Shown: in pieces, positions 50,090 through 59,634 of the stretch
How positions within the stretch are numbered: the first letter of the stretch is position 1
How the letters are laid out: every line of letters starts with the position of its first letter
Assembly (NCBI RefSeq): GCF_003386165.1
Contig: NZ_QRDV01000006.1
Span: 208,774 to 272,773 of the forward strand
Direction: 5' to 3'
Source of the DNA: Winogradskyella eximia
GTDB lineage: Bacteria > Bacteroidota > Bacteroidia > Flavobacteriales > Flavobacteriaceae
Length of the DNA: 64,000 bases
Translations under genes and position numbers: made by a program
Notes under the pieces: model-generated
What the model saw: only the letters and a program-made list of their open reading frames with translations
Database searches by the model: none
What the model was told of the DNA's origin: nothing

Positions 50090-50178
50090 GATGAAATTAA
50101 AGTCTAAATTATATTATGCAATACTACAAAACATAGGATCTATTTAAAGTTAAAATAGTGTTTAAATGTAATGCGTTT

Positions 50179-52542
50179 TTAATGCAGTTTGTAAACTACA
50201 ATTGTTTTATCGTCGCTCTGCGTTATAAGTTCTAATCCTTTGTCATTATCTAGTTTTTCTAAAGTAGCACTAGAGGTGCCAAAAACTGGAAAGTTTGGGA
50301 TGGATTTTGCTTGGCTATCAAATAGATATACCTTCTTTGATTGTAAATCTGTGGTGGTTACGTAAATTTTGTCATTCAGATAGAAAATTCTAGGTTCTGT
50401 ATAGTCTCCATAGTCTAAATCTATGGTTCTAGATTTAATAATTAATCTATTTTCGTTTAAAGAGACTAATGTTTTACTAGTTGTAGTAATTTTATGTTTG
50501 TCTGAAAGATTCAGGTTTTTAGTGCTTAATTTTCCTTGTGTATCTACTTGAATAAGTTGTCCAAGTGTATTGGTCGTTGTAAACTTATTTTGGTATAAAT
50601 AGATGTTGTTATTAGAAAATTGAATTTTGTCTTTTACGTTTATTCGGTTAGATCCTTGTCGGTTTAAAACTTCAAGATGTTCTCCAGCGCTAAAAACGAT
50701 ATAATCCTTTGTACCAATTCTGAAATGTTTGGGTTGAGAAGTTATATCAGAATCTTTGTTTTTATAGTTGAAACCACTAACGGTTTTTCCTTTAGCATTA
50801 TACATAATAAGATTATTGCCTTGAGTAACAAGTAGTCTGTAATCTTTACGTTTATCGTAATCAAAAACTGAAAGCGGTTGCGTTATCGGATCTTTAAATT
50901 TTAAAGGAAAGGGGGATACGTCATTGCCATTTCTATCTAAAACATATAATCTATTTGGTGTGGCAAATGCTAATTGTAATCTGCCATTTTTATACATGTC
51001 TATCTGCTCTATTTGGCCCAAAATTTTACCATTTAGTTCTTTTTTCCATAGGATATTCCCTGAGCTAGAAATAAGATAAACCACATTGTTGACATCTTGT
51101 ACTATAACATCATGAGATTTTGAAACATGGTTTTTAACTGTTTGCGGTGCGGTTAAAATCATCGCTTCAAGTGGAGATGTAAAGGTTTCTGTTACTGAAT
51201 TAGAAGCTGCTCTCTTTTTAAATTTTTGAATGACTCCATTAATGTGTGTGTAATTATCTTCTGTTACAAATTGGACTGCATTGGCATTGTAGCCATTCAT
51301 GGTTTTACCTAAAACTTGAGATAATCCTTTAGAATCTTTAAATATAAACAATGACGCTTCATCACTTAAATCGTCATTAATACTTTGAAAAGCATCAGAA
51401 TTTGCCAAAGTATTATTGTTTAATGCATTGGTTAAGATTGACTTTAAGTCGTCTAAAGATGATGTGAAGACAATGAAGTCTTCAAAAATTGAAAAGTAAT
51501 GAGCATTTTTAAAACTGATAAAAGGCTTTAGGTTAGACTCAAAAAAGTCAGGTGTATTAAATTCATAAATATCAATGTCTCTAAATGATTCTGCATGAGA
51601 TTTATCTTCAATTGATTCTAAAATTAAATTTGTGTCTAACGAATGAAGCAGTAAAGCGTTGTCTATAAAAGCAATTTCGTTAGTTAAGTTTAGAAATGTT
51701 TTATTGCTTGTTGCTGTGCTGTCTACTAATACAGCGCTATTTCTACTAAATACCGAAAAGTCATCGTAAGTAATACTAATTAGAGAACTTGTGCCTAGCG
51801 GAGCTATTGAAGGAGTGTTTATTTTCTGGGGAATTGTGTTTTTAAAAGTGTCAAGGTAATTGGCACTTGAATCTTTAGATGTTAAAATACCATTGTAATT
51901 TAAACCTTTATCGGTGTAGTCTAAATCTAAAGTCGTAAAGTTTGAGTGGGTTTTATTTCCAATACTTGTAAATAGTAATTTTGAATAATTGGTGGTGTTA
52001 GACTTAAAAATAATAGAGGCTACAGATTTTCTATCTGTCGTTTCAATTAACTTACTGAGTTCTTCGTTTTCATTTTCTGGATCTAAGTTTTTTAAGAGTT
52101 CTAGATTGTTAGATCCGCAAAAAGTGTTTCCTAAAACAGTGTGATAAAAGGTATAATCGTTAATTTGAGTTTTGTTAATTTTAGAATCCTTTAAAGTTTC
52201 TGAAATATGATTAGGAACAGCATCAATTACAAATAAGGTGCTATCGTTTTCTGTGAGAATTAAATAATCGGTTTGAGTAGAATCTGAAAAACTGATGTAG
52301 ATTTCTTCAGTAGTATGAAGTTGGTTTAAGACTTGAGATGCATTTTTTAACTCTTTTTGATATAAGCTGGATAGAATTTCATTATTATCTATGCTACTTA
52401 TAAAATCATTCAACTCATTTATCTGAATAATAGCACTTGATTCCTGTGGAATAAATTTATAAGGCTGTTTGGTTTTATTGTAATCTTTTTGGCAAGCCGA
52501 TAGAAGGGTGAATAAAATTGTAAAAAAACCAAGTCGCTTCAT
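50179..52542 (-). CDS. Large lipoprotein with C-terminal beta-propeller
   Basis: The 787-residue product has a lipoprotein signal (KRLGFFTILFTLLSAC, Cys 17). The first half (about 25-420) has no domain I can name; it contains ESSAIIQINELNDFISSI and several Phe/Ser-rich beta segments. The second half (about 430-787) has repeated units such as VYLISSSGNILWKKELNGK and RLYVLDRNGNDVSPFPLK, the form of a PQQ-like beta-propeller. It should sit in the outer membrane. It lies 33 bases downstream of rnhB on the same strand, so the two are probably co-transcribed, an arrangement I recall in other flavobacteria. Function is unknown. Confidence 0.87.
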   Translation of the reverse strand: MKRLGFFTILFTLLSACQKDYNKTKQPYKFIPQESSAIIQINELNDFISSIDNNEILSSLYQKELKNASQVLNQLHTTEEIYISFSDSTQTDYLILTENDSTLFVIDAVPNHISETLKDSKINKTQINDYTFYHTVLGNTFCGSNNLELLKNLDPENENEELSKLIETTDRKSVASIIFKSNTTNYSKLLFTSIGNKTHSNFTTLDLDYTDKGLNYNGILTSKDSSANYLDTFKNTIPQKINTPSIAPLGTSSLISITYDDFSVFSRNSAVLVDSTATSNKTFLNLTNEIAFIDNALLLHSLDTNLILESIEDKSHAESFRDIDIYEFNTPDFFESNLKPFISFKNAHYFSIFEDFIVFTSSLDDLKSILTNALNNNTLANSDAFQSINDDLSDEASLFIFKDSKGLSQVLGKTMNGYNANAVQFVTEDNYTHINGVIQKFKKRAASNSVTETFTSPLEAMILTAPQTVKNHVSKSHDVIVQDVNNVVYLISSSGNILWKKELNGKILGQIEQIDMYKNGRLQLAFATPNRLYVLDRNGNDVSPFPLKFKDPITQPLSVFDYDKRKDYRLLVTQGNNLIMYNAKGKTVSGFNYKNKDSDITSQPKHFRIGTKDYIVFSAGEHLEVLNRQGSNRINVKDKIQFSNNNIYLYQNKFTTTNTLGQLIQVDTQGKLSTKNLNLSDKHKITTTSKTLVSLNENRLIIKSRTIDLDYGDYTEPRIFYLNDKIYVTTTDLQSKKVYLFDSQAKSIPNFPVFGTSSATLEKLDNDKGLELITQSDDKTIVVYKLH

Positions 52543-52575
52543 TAATTGAATATTTTAGAATACAAATATAAAAAG

Positions 52576-53178
52576 TTATATATCCAATTGGTATTGCTCA
52601 GGCAATAATCTAAATGATTTTCTGTGATATTTAGTAATTCCGTATTTTTTAATTGCTGCTCGGTGTTCTTTGGTTGGGTAGCCTTTGTTTTGTTTCCAAT
52701 TGTACATTGGGAATTCTTCGTGGATGATTTCCATGAATTCGTCTCTATACGTCTTTGCTAATACAGAAGCAGCCGCTATACTTAAATATTTACTATCTCC
52801 TTTTACAATAGTGGAGTGCGGTATTGATTGGTAAGGCTTAAACCGATTACCATCTACTATAATATAATTAGGTATAGGGTTTAATTGAGAAATTGAGCCA
52901 TGCATGGCTTTTATGGAAGCGTTTAAGATGTTAATGGTGTCTATTTCAGATTCAAATATATGTTGTACACCAAAAGATATGCATTCTTCTTCTATAATGG
53001 GTTTTAGTAAAAACCTCTTTTTCTCAGAAAGTTGCTTAGAGTCATTTAAAAAAATGTTTTTAAAATTTAGTGGTAAAATAACTGCCGCAGCTGTAACAGG
53101 GCCAGCTAGGCAACCTCTGCCAGCTTCGTCGGTACCACATTCTAAATTGAAGGAAGAAAACTGAATTTTTAGAGCCAA
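52576..53178 (-). CDS. rnhB: Ribonuclease HII
   Basis: The 200-residue enzyme removes ribonucleotides from RNA-DNA hybrids. The N-terminal motif is [20 protein letters not shown], with Asp17 and Glu18 as metal ligands; a later conserved segment is IIVDGNRF. The start is a TTG at 53178, since no ATG is available between the promoter box and the motif. A TAACTTTG -7 box lies 17 bases upstream. The downstream beta-propeller lipoprotein gene is likely in the same transcript. Confidence 0.95.
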   Translation of the reverse strand: MALKIQFSSFNLECGTDEAGRGCLAGPVTAAAVILPLNFKNIFLNDSKQLSEKKRFLLKPIIEEECISFGVQHIFESEIDTINILNASIKAMHGSISQLNPIPNYIIVDGNRFKPYQSIPHSTIVKGDSKYLSIAAASVLAKTYRDEFMEIIHEEFPMYNWKQNKGYPTKEHRAAIKKYGITKYHRKSFRLLPEQYQLDI

Positions 53179-53194
53179 AATGTTAAATTTTGAA

Positions 53195-53202
53195 CAAAGT
53201 TA
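53195..53202 (-). promoter_or_regulatory. -7 box of rnhB
   Basis: The reverse strand reads TAACTTTG, an exact TAnnTTTG, 16 bases upstream of the TTG start at 53178. The -33 element is not clear. Confidence 0.4.
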
Positions 53203-53290
53203 AAATTTTAACGCAACCCTTTTGCAGTTTTTGCATCTTAATAATGAGTTACATGCCTAAAACATTATATAAAATGAATTGAACGGTTTG

Positions 53291-53324
53291 TTGACAAATC
53301 CGCAAAAGCATTAACATATTTTTG
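53291..53324 (+). promoter_or_regulatory. Promoter of susC-susD operon
   Basis: TTG (53291-53293), part of TTTGTTG, is followed after 23 bases by TATTTTTG (53317-53324), an exact TAnnTTTG. The leader to the ATG at 53394 is about 65 bases. Confidence 0.6.
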
Positions 53325-53393
53325 GCAAAAACGCTTGGTTATTTAATATTTAATTAAGATGTTTGCAAATAGACTAACTCAAATAATTGTTTT

Positions 53394-56327
53394 ATGAAAT
53401 TAAAATTAACATGGTTATTAACGCTTTTTATGGCGTTCGTGATGCAGTTTTCTTTTGCACAAGAGAAAAAAACTGTCACAGGTACAGTTACAACCGCTTC
53501 GGATGAATTACCTCTTCCGGGAGCTAGTGTAATTGTAAAAGGAACTTCTAAAGGTCAACAAACAGATTTTGATGGTAAATATTCCATTCAGGTTAATGTT
53601 GGTGATGTTTTAGTAATTTCTTATGTAGGTATGTCACCTGCTGAAATTAAAATAGGTGCTTCAAACACTTATAATGTAGCATTGGAAGATGGTAACACTC
53701 TTGATGAGGTAGTTATTGTTGCATACGGTGAGCAGAAGAAAGAATCTGTACTTGGTGCTGTTTCTACAGTTGGAGCTAAAGATATTGAGCAAGTGCCTAT
53801 CGGTTCTTTTGATCAAATTCTTAAAGGTCAATCACCAGGTTTACATATATCTTCTGGTTCAGGACAACCTGGTACTAGTGCTAAGGTAAGAATTAGAGGT
53901 ACACACTCAATTAATGGAGGTTCAGATCCTTTATATATTTTAGATGGTGTGCCAATTACTGCGAATGATTTTGCGACATTAAACGCAAATGATTTTGAGA
54001 ATATTACTGTATTAAAAGATGCAGCTTCTACTTCTATTTATGGATCTAGAGGTAGTAGTGGTGTAATTTTAATTACATCTAAAAGAGGTACTTCTGGAAA
54101 ATCTAGAGTAAAGTATTCTACACAATATGGTATATCTGAAATCGGACAACTACGTTTCGAGATGATGACAGGTAGTGAGAAAATGATTTTTGAAAACTGG
54201 CAAACACCAGGGAAATGGACTGATGAGGATATCGCAACTGCTCCTAATACTGATTGGAGTGATATATTTTTCAGAACTGGTATTACACAAACTCATGATT
54301 TTTCTGTTACCGGAGGGAATGATAAAACTCAATTTTTTACTTCTGTAGGTATATATGATCAAGAAGGTATTGGTCTTAGATCAGATCTTCAGAGATTTAC
54401 TGCGAGATTAAATTTAGATCACAAAGTTTCTGATAGATTTAAAGTTGGTGTTAGTACATCGATTGGTTATTCTAAATCTAACTTTATTAGTAGTGAAAAT
54501 GGAATTAACTTAAATAACCCTTTTGCTGCTGTTTACTTATCAAATCCTTATGATTTACCTTATAATGAAGATGGCTCTTATAATACAGGAGGTGTTTTAA
54601 TTGGAGGTAATGCTTTAGAGAATTTAGAAACTAACGTTAGTAAGCGTGCTGATTTAAAATTAAACATTAGCGGTAACGCAAGTTTAGAGATTGTAAAGAA
54701 TGTAACGGCAAGAGTAAGTCTTGGTGTTGATTATAGAGATAGAAAATCAGAAACTGGTGCTTCTCCTGATACATATTTTGGTCAAAATGCTGGTTTTACT
54801 GGTGATCAAGGTGGATATAGTTTTACGAATTCTTATATTGCTAACATTAATGCACTTACAAGTTTAATGTATAGCAATGTTTTTAGTGATGTTCATAACG
54901 TAGATGTTGCGGCACACGTTGAATATTATAAATATCATGCTAAGAGTGGTACTTTTTCTGGATTTGGAATTGATCCAAAGAGACTTGGTTATGCTTCAGG
55001 TATAACTGCTGGTACAGATACTAATGGTTTTATTCCAGAAGTTGGTGGTGGAGTTACACAGAGAGGTCTTTTAGGTATTTTTGCTAATGCTAAATATAAT
55101 TACGATAGTAAATATTTTGCTGAATTTACAATACGTAGAGATGCATCTTCAAGATTTTCTGAAGCTAATAAATGGGGTACGTTCTATGCAGTTGCAGCTG
55201 GATGGGCTTTACATAATGAAGATTTCTTAACAGCAGATTGGATAGATAATCTTAAATTAAGAGCAAGTATTGGTACTACTGGTAATCAGTTAGGTATTGC
55301 TGATTTTCAAGATGAGGGTACTTATGGTACGGCTTCTTACAACGGAATTGCAGGTATTTCTGTAGCTTCTATTGGGAATAACCAATTGAAATGGGAAGAG
55401 TCTGAGAAATTTAACGTTGGTGTTGATTATGGATTGTTTAAGAATAGATTAAGAGGTAGTCTTGATTACTATATTGAAAGTATTTCGGATTTATTTATTG
55501 ATCAACGTCTTTCTGGTACATCTGGTTTTACATCTATTGATTCTAATGTTGGTAAGATGCAAAATAAAGGTGTCGATGGACAAATTACAGGTACTGTATT
55601 ACAGAAAAAAGATTTTTCTTGGAGTTTAAATTTTAATTTCAATTACAATAAAAATGAAATTACTGATTTAGGTCAAGTTGATGAATATGAATTGGGTACA
55701 TCTATTGTTCGAGAAGGTTTAGCTTTCGGATCTCATTATGCTGTAGGTTGGGCTGGAGTTAATCCTGCTAACGGACAAGCATTGTATTTAGATGGTGATG
55801 GTAATATAACTGACGTATTTAGTGATGAGAATGCATTAGCTAAATGGGGAAGTTATGAACCAACTTGGACTGGTGGTTTCGGAACTCAAATTAACTATAA
55901 AGGATTCAATGTTTCTGCTCAATTTACATGGGTAAATGATTATTACAGATATAATAACCAAACATTCTTCCAAGAAAATCCAAATTTTTCTAACTTTAAT
56001 TTATCTACGGCAATGTTAGATATATGGAGAACACCTGGTCAGATTACTGATATAGCTGGTTTTGGAAATAATAGAGAATTTAGTTCTGCTGATATTGAAG
56101 ATGCTTCGTATATGAGATTAACTAATGTTACAATTGGTTATACTGTAGATCCTGAAGTTTTAGAAAATATCAATTTGTTCTCAGGAATTAGAGTATATGT
56201 TCAAGGTCAGAACCTTTACACATGGACGAACTTCGGAGGTTTTGATCCTGAAGATGATAACAATATTGCAGGATATGAGTATCCAACGCCTAGAACTATT
56301 ACGTTTGGTGTAGATTTAAACTTTTAA
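53394..56327 (+). CDS. SusC/RagA-family TonB-dependent outer membrane transporter
   Basis: The 977-residue protein has a signal peptide (KLTWLLTLFMAFVMQFSFAQ) and a carboxypeptidase-regulatory-like domain (about 27-110, LPGASVIVKGTSKGQQTDFD). Next is a TonB-plug domain (about 115-225, YGEQKKESVLGAVSTVGAKD and PLYILDGVPI), then a large 22-strand-type barrel ending in Phe (TFGVDLNF). It should import large nutrients together with SusD. The plug and barrel are complete. Six bases separate it from susD. The codons are rich in GGT, TCT and GCT, suggesting high expression. The likely substrate is peptide (see the protease downstream), which is inference. Confidence 0.96.
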   Translation: MKLKLTWLLTLFMAFVMQFSFAQEKKTVTGTVTTASDELPLPGASVIVKGTSKGQQTDFDGKYSIQVNVGDVLVISYVGMSPAEIKIGASNTYNVALEDGNTLDEVVIVAYGEQKKESVLGAVSTVGAKDIEQVPIGSFDQILKGQSPGLHISSGSGQPGTSAKVRIRGTHSINGGSDPLYILDGVPITANDFATLNANDFENITVLKDAASTSIYGSRGSSGVILITSKRGTSGKSRVKYSTQYGISEIGQLRFEMMTGSEKMIFENWQTPGKWTDEDIATAPNTDWSDIFFRTGITQTHDFSVTGGNDKTQFFTSVGIYDQEGIGLRSDLQRFTARLNLDHKVSDRFKVGVSTSIGYSKSNFISSENGINLNNPFAAVYLSNPYDLPYNEDGSYNTGGVLIGGNALENLETNVSKRADLKLNISGNASLEIVKNVTARVSLGVDYRDRKSETGASPDTYFGQNAGFTGDQGGYSFTNSYIANINALTSLMYSNVFSDVHNVDVAAHVEYYKYHAKSGTFSGFGIDPKRLGYASGITAGTDTNGFIPEVGGGVTQRGLLGIFANAKYNYDSKYFAEFTIRRDASSRFSEANKWGTFYAVAAGWALHNEDFLTADWIDNLKLRASIGTTGNQLGIADFQDEGTYGTASYNGIAGISVASIGNNQLKWEESEKFNVGVDYGLFKNRLRGSLDYYIESISDLFIDQRLSGTSGFTSIDSNVGKMQNKGVDGQITGTVLQKKDFSWSLNFNFNYNKNEITDLGQVDEYELGTSIVREGLAFGSHYAVGWAGVNPANGQALYLDGDGNITDVFSDENALAKWGSYEPTWTGGFGTQINYKGFNVSAQFTWVNDYYRYNNQTFFQENPNFSNFNLSTAMLDIWRTPGQITDIAGFGNNREFSSADIEDASYMRLTNVTIGYTVDPEVLENINLFSGIRVYVQGQNLYTWTNFGGFDPEDDNNIAGYEYPTPRTITFGVDLNF

Positions 56328-56332
56328 AATAA

Positions 56333-57739
56333 ATGAAAATGAAAATAAAAAATAACATACTAGGTTTTAGTAAAAAACTAGGTTCAAGTTTAGTTTTACT
56401 AATGTTATCTCTATCTCTTTTTACTAGTTGTGAGGATGCTTACAATATTGGTCCAGATGATGAAATAACTGAAAGTAATGCAATTACAAGCTTAACAGAT
56501 TTTAGAGATGGTGTAATAGGGGTGTATGCTTTTATGCCTGCTAACAGTGCTATTTCTTGGAACTCATGGTTTACTGATGAGTTACAATTACCTTCATCTA
56601 ATAACGGACAAGGGGTGCAAGTGCATACTTGGTCTATCACGACTTCTGATGCAACTGTATTGTCGCTATATAATAGCTACTTTTCAGTAATTAATAAAGC
56701 TAACCGTATTTTAGAAGCTGCAGGTAATTTTACTGTAGATGCTGAAGATGAAGCTGAATTTAATAGATTAAAAGGTGAACTTTATGCAATAAGAGCATGG
56801 GCTCATTTTAAATCATTAACTTATTTTAGTACATCTTATACAAATGATGATGCTTTAGCGGTTCCTTATCTTGATTATGTTGTGGTTTTAGAAAAGCCTC
56901 TAAGAAACACGGTTGGTGAAGTTTTTCAAGGAATTGAAAATGATTTAACTTTAGCAAAGGATTTAATTCCTGCTACTTTTAATGATAATACATTCCTTTC
57001 TTTGGATGCAATTACAGCTTTAGAAGCTAGAATGGCATTATATCGCGAAGATTTTCCTACAGCAATTGCTAAATCTACTATATTGATAGATAAGTACAAT
57101 TTGACTGATACAGCAAGTTTTCCTTCAATTTGGACGGATAATGAAGATGCAGAAAACATTTTTAAATTAGCTAGAGTTGTTGGCGATGATGCTATTGGTC
57201 AAATTTACAATGCGAATTCTGCACTTACATACTGGTTAGCTTCAGAGAAATTATTTAACTCTTATGATGCTAATGATATTCGATTAAATCTTATTGATAA
57301 TACAACTAGAGTGATTAATAAATATCCTGGTAATGTAGCGGCAGTTGGTTTAAATCATATTAAAGAATTCCGTATTTCTGAGCAATATTTAATCAGAGCA
57401 GAAGCTTATGCAAGATCTACACAACTTGTTTTGGCTGCTGATGATTATAATGAATTAAGAATGAATAGAATCTCAGGATACACGCCAGAGAGTTTCTCTA
57501 ATGTGGTTGTTGCAATGTCTAGTATCTTAGATGAACGTTATAGAGAGCTTGCTTTTGAAGGACATAGATTTTTAGATTTAAAGAGAACTGGTACTGATTT
57601 AGTTAGAGAAAATAACGATTGTTCAATACTTAATGCAGATGCTTGTACTCTTCAAAATAGTAGTTATCTATTTACATTACCTATTCCTCAAGATGAAAGA
57701 TTTGTAAATCCTGATATCACTCAAAATCCTGTATATTAA
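56333..57739 (+). CDS. SusD/RagB-family surface lipoprotein
   Basis: The 468-residue partner of SusC has a lipoprotein signal (SSLVLLMLSLSLFTSC) followed by EDAYNIGPDDE, an acidic surface-export signal. The helical SusD fold is seen in FNRLKGELYAIRAWAHFKSL and, near the C-terminus, ILDERYRELAFEGHRFLDLK, with the typical ending LFTLPIPQDERFVNPDITQN. It should lie on the cell surface as a lid on the SusC barrel and bind the nutrient. M1 or M3 may be the start. It is in the same operon as SusC and the two lipoproteins that follow. Confidence 0.95.
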   Translation: MKMKIKNNILGFSKKLGSSLVLLMLSLSLFTSCEDAYNIGPDDEITESNAITSLTDFRDGVIGVYAFMPANSAISWNSWFTDELQLPSSNNGQGVQVHTWSITTSDATVLSLYNSYFSVINKANRILEAAGNFTVDAEDEAEFNRLKGELYAIRAWAHFKSLTYFSTSYTNDDALAVPYLDYVVVLEKPLRNTVGEVFQGIENDLTLAKDLIPATFNDNTFLSLDAITALEARMALYREDFPTAIAKSTILIDKYNLTDTASFPSIWTDNEDAENIFKLARVVGDDAIGQIYNANSALTYWLASEKLFNSYDANDIRLNLIDNTTRVINKYPGNVAAVGLNHIKEFRISEQYLIRAEAYARSTQLVLAADDYNELRMNRISGYTPESFSNVVVAMSSILDERYRELAFEGHRFLDLKRTGTDLVRENNDCSILNADACTLQNSSYLFTLPIPQDERFVNPDITQNPVY

Positions 57740-57752
57740 AACACACACAATT

Positions 57753-58574
57753 ATGAAAACGAAATATTTATTTTTATTACTTATAACTGTTTTATTATCT
57801 TCTTGTGAGGATATTGAAACGTCAGATTTAGGGCTAAATAGTGCTTGGTTACAATTTGAAAACAGTGCTGACAACATGTCTGAGGGTGAGGCGTCAATGC
57901 AAGTGCCAATTCTTTATTCATCTAATAAGAATACGGATGGTGTAGATGTGAGCTTTACTTATACTGCTACAGTGCCAAGTGGTTTTACTGTATTGCCAGC
58001 TAATGGTATTGTTAATATTCCTGCAGGTGAGTTTGTTGGTTATATTACTGTAATACCAGAAGATGACTCAATTGCGTCAGATGATATTATTATTACTTTC
58101 TCGATAGAAGGAAATACTGCTGCACCTTTAGGTATTGCAGGTCAAGGTATTTATAATATAACTTCAGATTTTACTATCATTGAAGATGATTGTCCTATTG
58201 CTATTGATGATTTTGTTGGTACATATTCTGTTGATGATGTTTTTACATCTGGAACAAATGAAGGACTTACTTTAGCAGGTGCTTTTGGTGAATCTTACCA
58301 AATGGAGGCATCATTAGTTGCTGGTGATGTAACTGGTACTAAACTTATGTTTAATAATTCACCTGGTTTTAATACTTATTTTAATGATGGTACAGTTGTA
58401 ACATTTATTACTTGTACTAAAGAGGTGATATTTGATGATGGTTTCCCATTATTAGCTGAGTGGAATGTATTTGAATATTCTGCATCTTCTTATAGTGATG
58501 ATACTAAGAGTATTACATGTACTGGTGATTTCCAAAATTTTGGTCCTTTTAGATTTACAATAACTAAACTATAA
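57753..58574 (+). CDS. Surface lipoprotein of the SusCD operon (SusE-position), Calx-beta-like part
   Basis: The 273-residue product has a lipoprotein signal (KYLFLLLITVLLSSC) followed by EDIETSD, an acidic export signal. The N-terminal half (about 30-140) has a Calx-beta-like beta segment (VSFTYTATVPSGFTVLPANG, GEFVGYITVIPEDDSIASDD). The second half (about 145-273) is a beta domain with VGTYSVDDVFTSGTNEG. It lies 13 bases after susD, at the position of SusE/F-type binding proteins in other loci, so a surface binding role is inferred. I cannot name the exact family. Confidence 0.85.
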   Translation: MKTKYLFLLLITVLLSSCEDIETSDLGLNSAWLQFENSADNMSEGEASMQVPILYSSNKNTDGVDVSFTYTATVPSGFTVLPANGIVNIPAGEFVGYITVIPEDDSIASDDIIITFSIEGNTAAPLGIAGQGIYNITSDFTIIEDDCPIAIDDFVGTYSVDDVFTSGTNEGLTLAGAFGESYQMEASLVAGDVTGTKLMFNNSPGFNTYFNDGTVVTFITCTKEVIFDDGFPLLAEWNVFEYSASSYSDDTKSITCTGDFQNFGPFRFTITKL

Positions 58575-58583
58575 AATAATAAT

Positions 58584-59408
58584 ATGAAGAATTATATAAA
58601 ATTATCTAAAAGTTATTTGAATATACTTGCTGTGATCCTATTAGTGTTCACTACAGCTTGTAATACTGATGATGCTTTTACATATGATGTACCACCTCAA
58701 GAGGCTACAGCTTTAATTAACGATGTTAGCTTTGTTGTATCTAGTGAGTCGGCTTGTAGAACTGATATTAGTATCTCTTCTTCAGAATTTACTAATACTA
58801 TTTACTATATGTTTTTGAGTGCAGACGCTGACGCACCTGATTCTCAAACAATATTTGATGATGGTACTGCAGTTGTACCTGTAAATGGTGCTGCTAGTAT
58901 TACATCTGGAAATTTGAATCCTTCAACAGATTATAAAGCTTATTTTATAACTCTAAATAATGATGGTGTAAGATCTGCAAAAGTGAGTGAGTACAACTAT
59001 TCAACTCCAGAATTTGCTTTAAATTTATCATCTAGTTATGTAGGTACTTCTGTTTTTGTTCCTAATGGAGCCAGTCAAGAAGGTTATGCTGTTAACGCAA
59101 CACCTGTTGCAGGAATGGATAATACTTATGATCTTGACGTTAGTTGGGGTGATGAATTAATAGGAATTGTTTGTGGTGGTTGTGTTAATCCTGGTGATTT
59201 CCCTGGACCATTAAGATTTTCTATTGATCCTGTAACTTATGATATTACTGTTCTTTCTGGTGGTGAACCAGCAGGTCAAGGATATCTTATAGATATAGCT
59301 TATGTTATTTCTGGATCAGGAACTTATGATATTTGTGAAGATGTTATTAGTTTAGATTTATTAGATGAAAGTTTATTTGGTGAAAGTATAACGGTAGTGT
59401 TGCAATAG
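58584..59408 (+). CDS. Surface lipoprotein of the SusCD operon (SusF-position)
   Basis: The 274-residue product has a lipoprotein signal (ILAVILLVFTTAC) followed by NTDDAFTYD. The mature part is beta-rich with an FN3-like segment (LNPSTDYKAYFITLNNDGV) and a later domain containing LDVSWGDELIGIVCGGCVNP; its two cysteines may form a disulfide. It lies nine bases after the previous gene, and the unit ends at the terminator 59427-59459. It probably binds the imported substrate or stabilises the complex on the surface; this is inference from position. Confidence 0.83.
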   Translation: MKNYIKLSKSYLNILAVILLVFTTACNTDDAFTYDVPPQEATALINDVSFVVSSESACRTDISISSSEFTNTIYYMFLSADADAPDSQTIFDDGTAVVPVNGAASITSGNLNPSTDYKAYFITLNNDGVRSAKVSEYNYSTPEFALNLSSSYVGTSVFVPNGASQEGYAVNATPVAGMDNTYDLDVSWGDELIGIVCGGCVNPGDFPGPLRFSIDPVTYDITVLSGGEPAGQGYLIDIAYVISGSGTYDICEDVISLDLLDESLFGESITVVLQ

Positions 59409-59426
59409 TCACTTATAATATTTTTT

Positions 59427-59459
59427 AAAACCTCACTTTTATAAAGTGAGGTTTTTTTT
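59427..59459 (+). terminator. Terminator of the susCD operon
   Basis: AAAACCTCACTTT, loop TAT and AAAGTGAGGTTTT form a 13-base perfect stem followed by a run of T, about 20 bases past the last lipoprotein stop. Confidence 0.92.
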
Positions 59460-59634
59460 GTTCTATACTTTTAAAATCTAATATATGATGGTCCTTGGTT
59501 TTTATGAGTAAACTCTATTTTTTTATTATTTATTTATCCTAACTTTTTATTACCTTTACTAAAAAAAGAAGATTGTTTTAGTTGCATTTATTCAAAAATG
59601 TAAAAATGCTTGCTATTAAAGAAAAATTTATATT

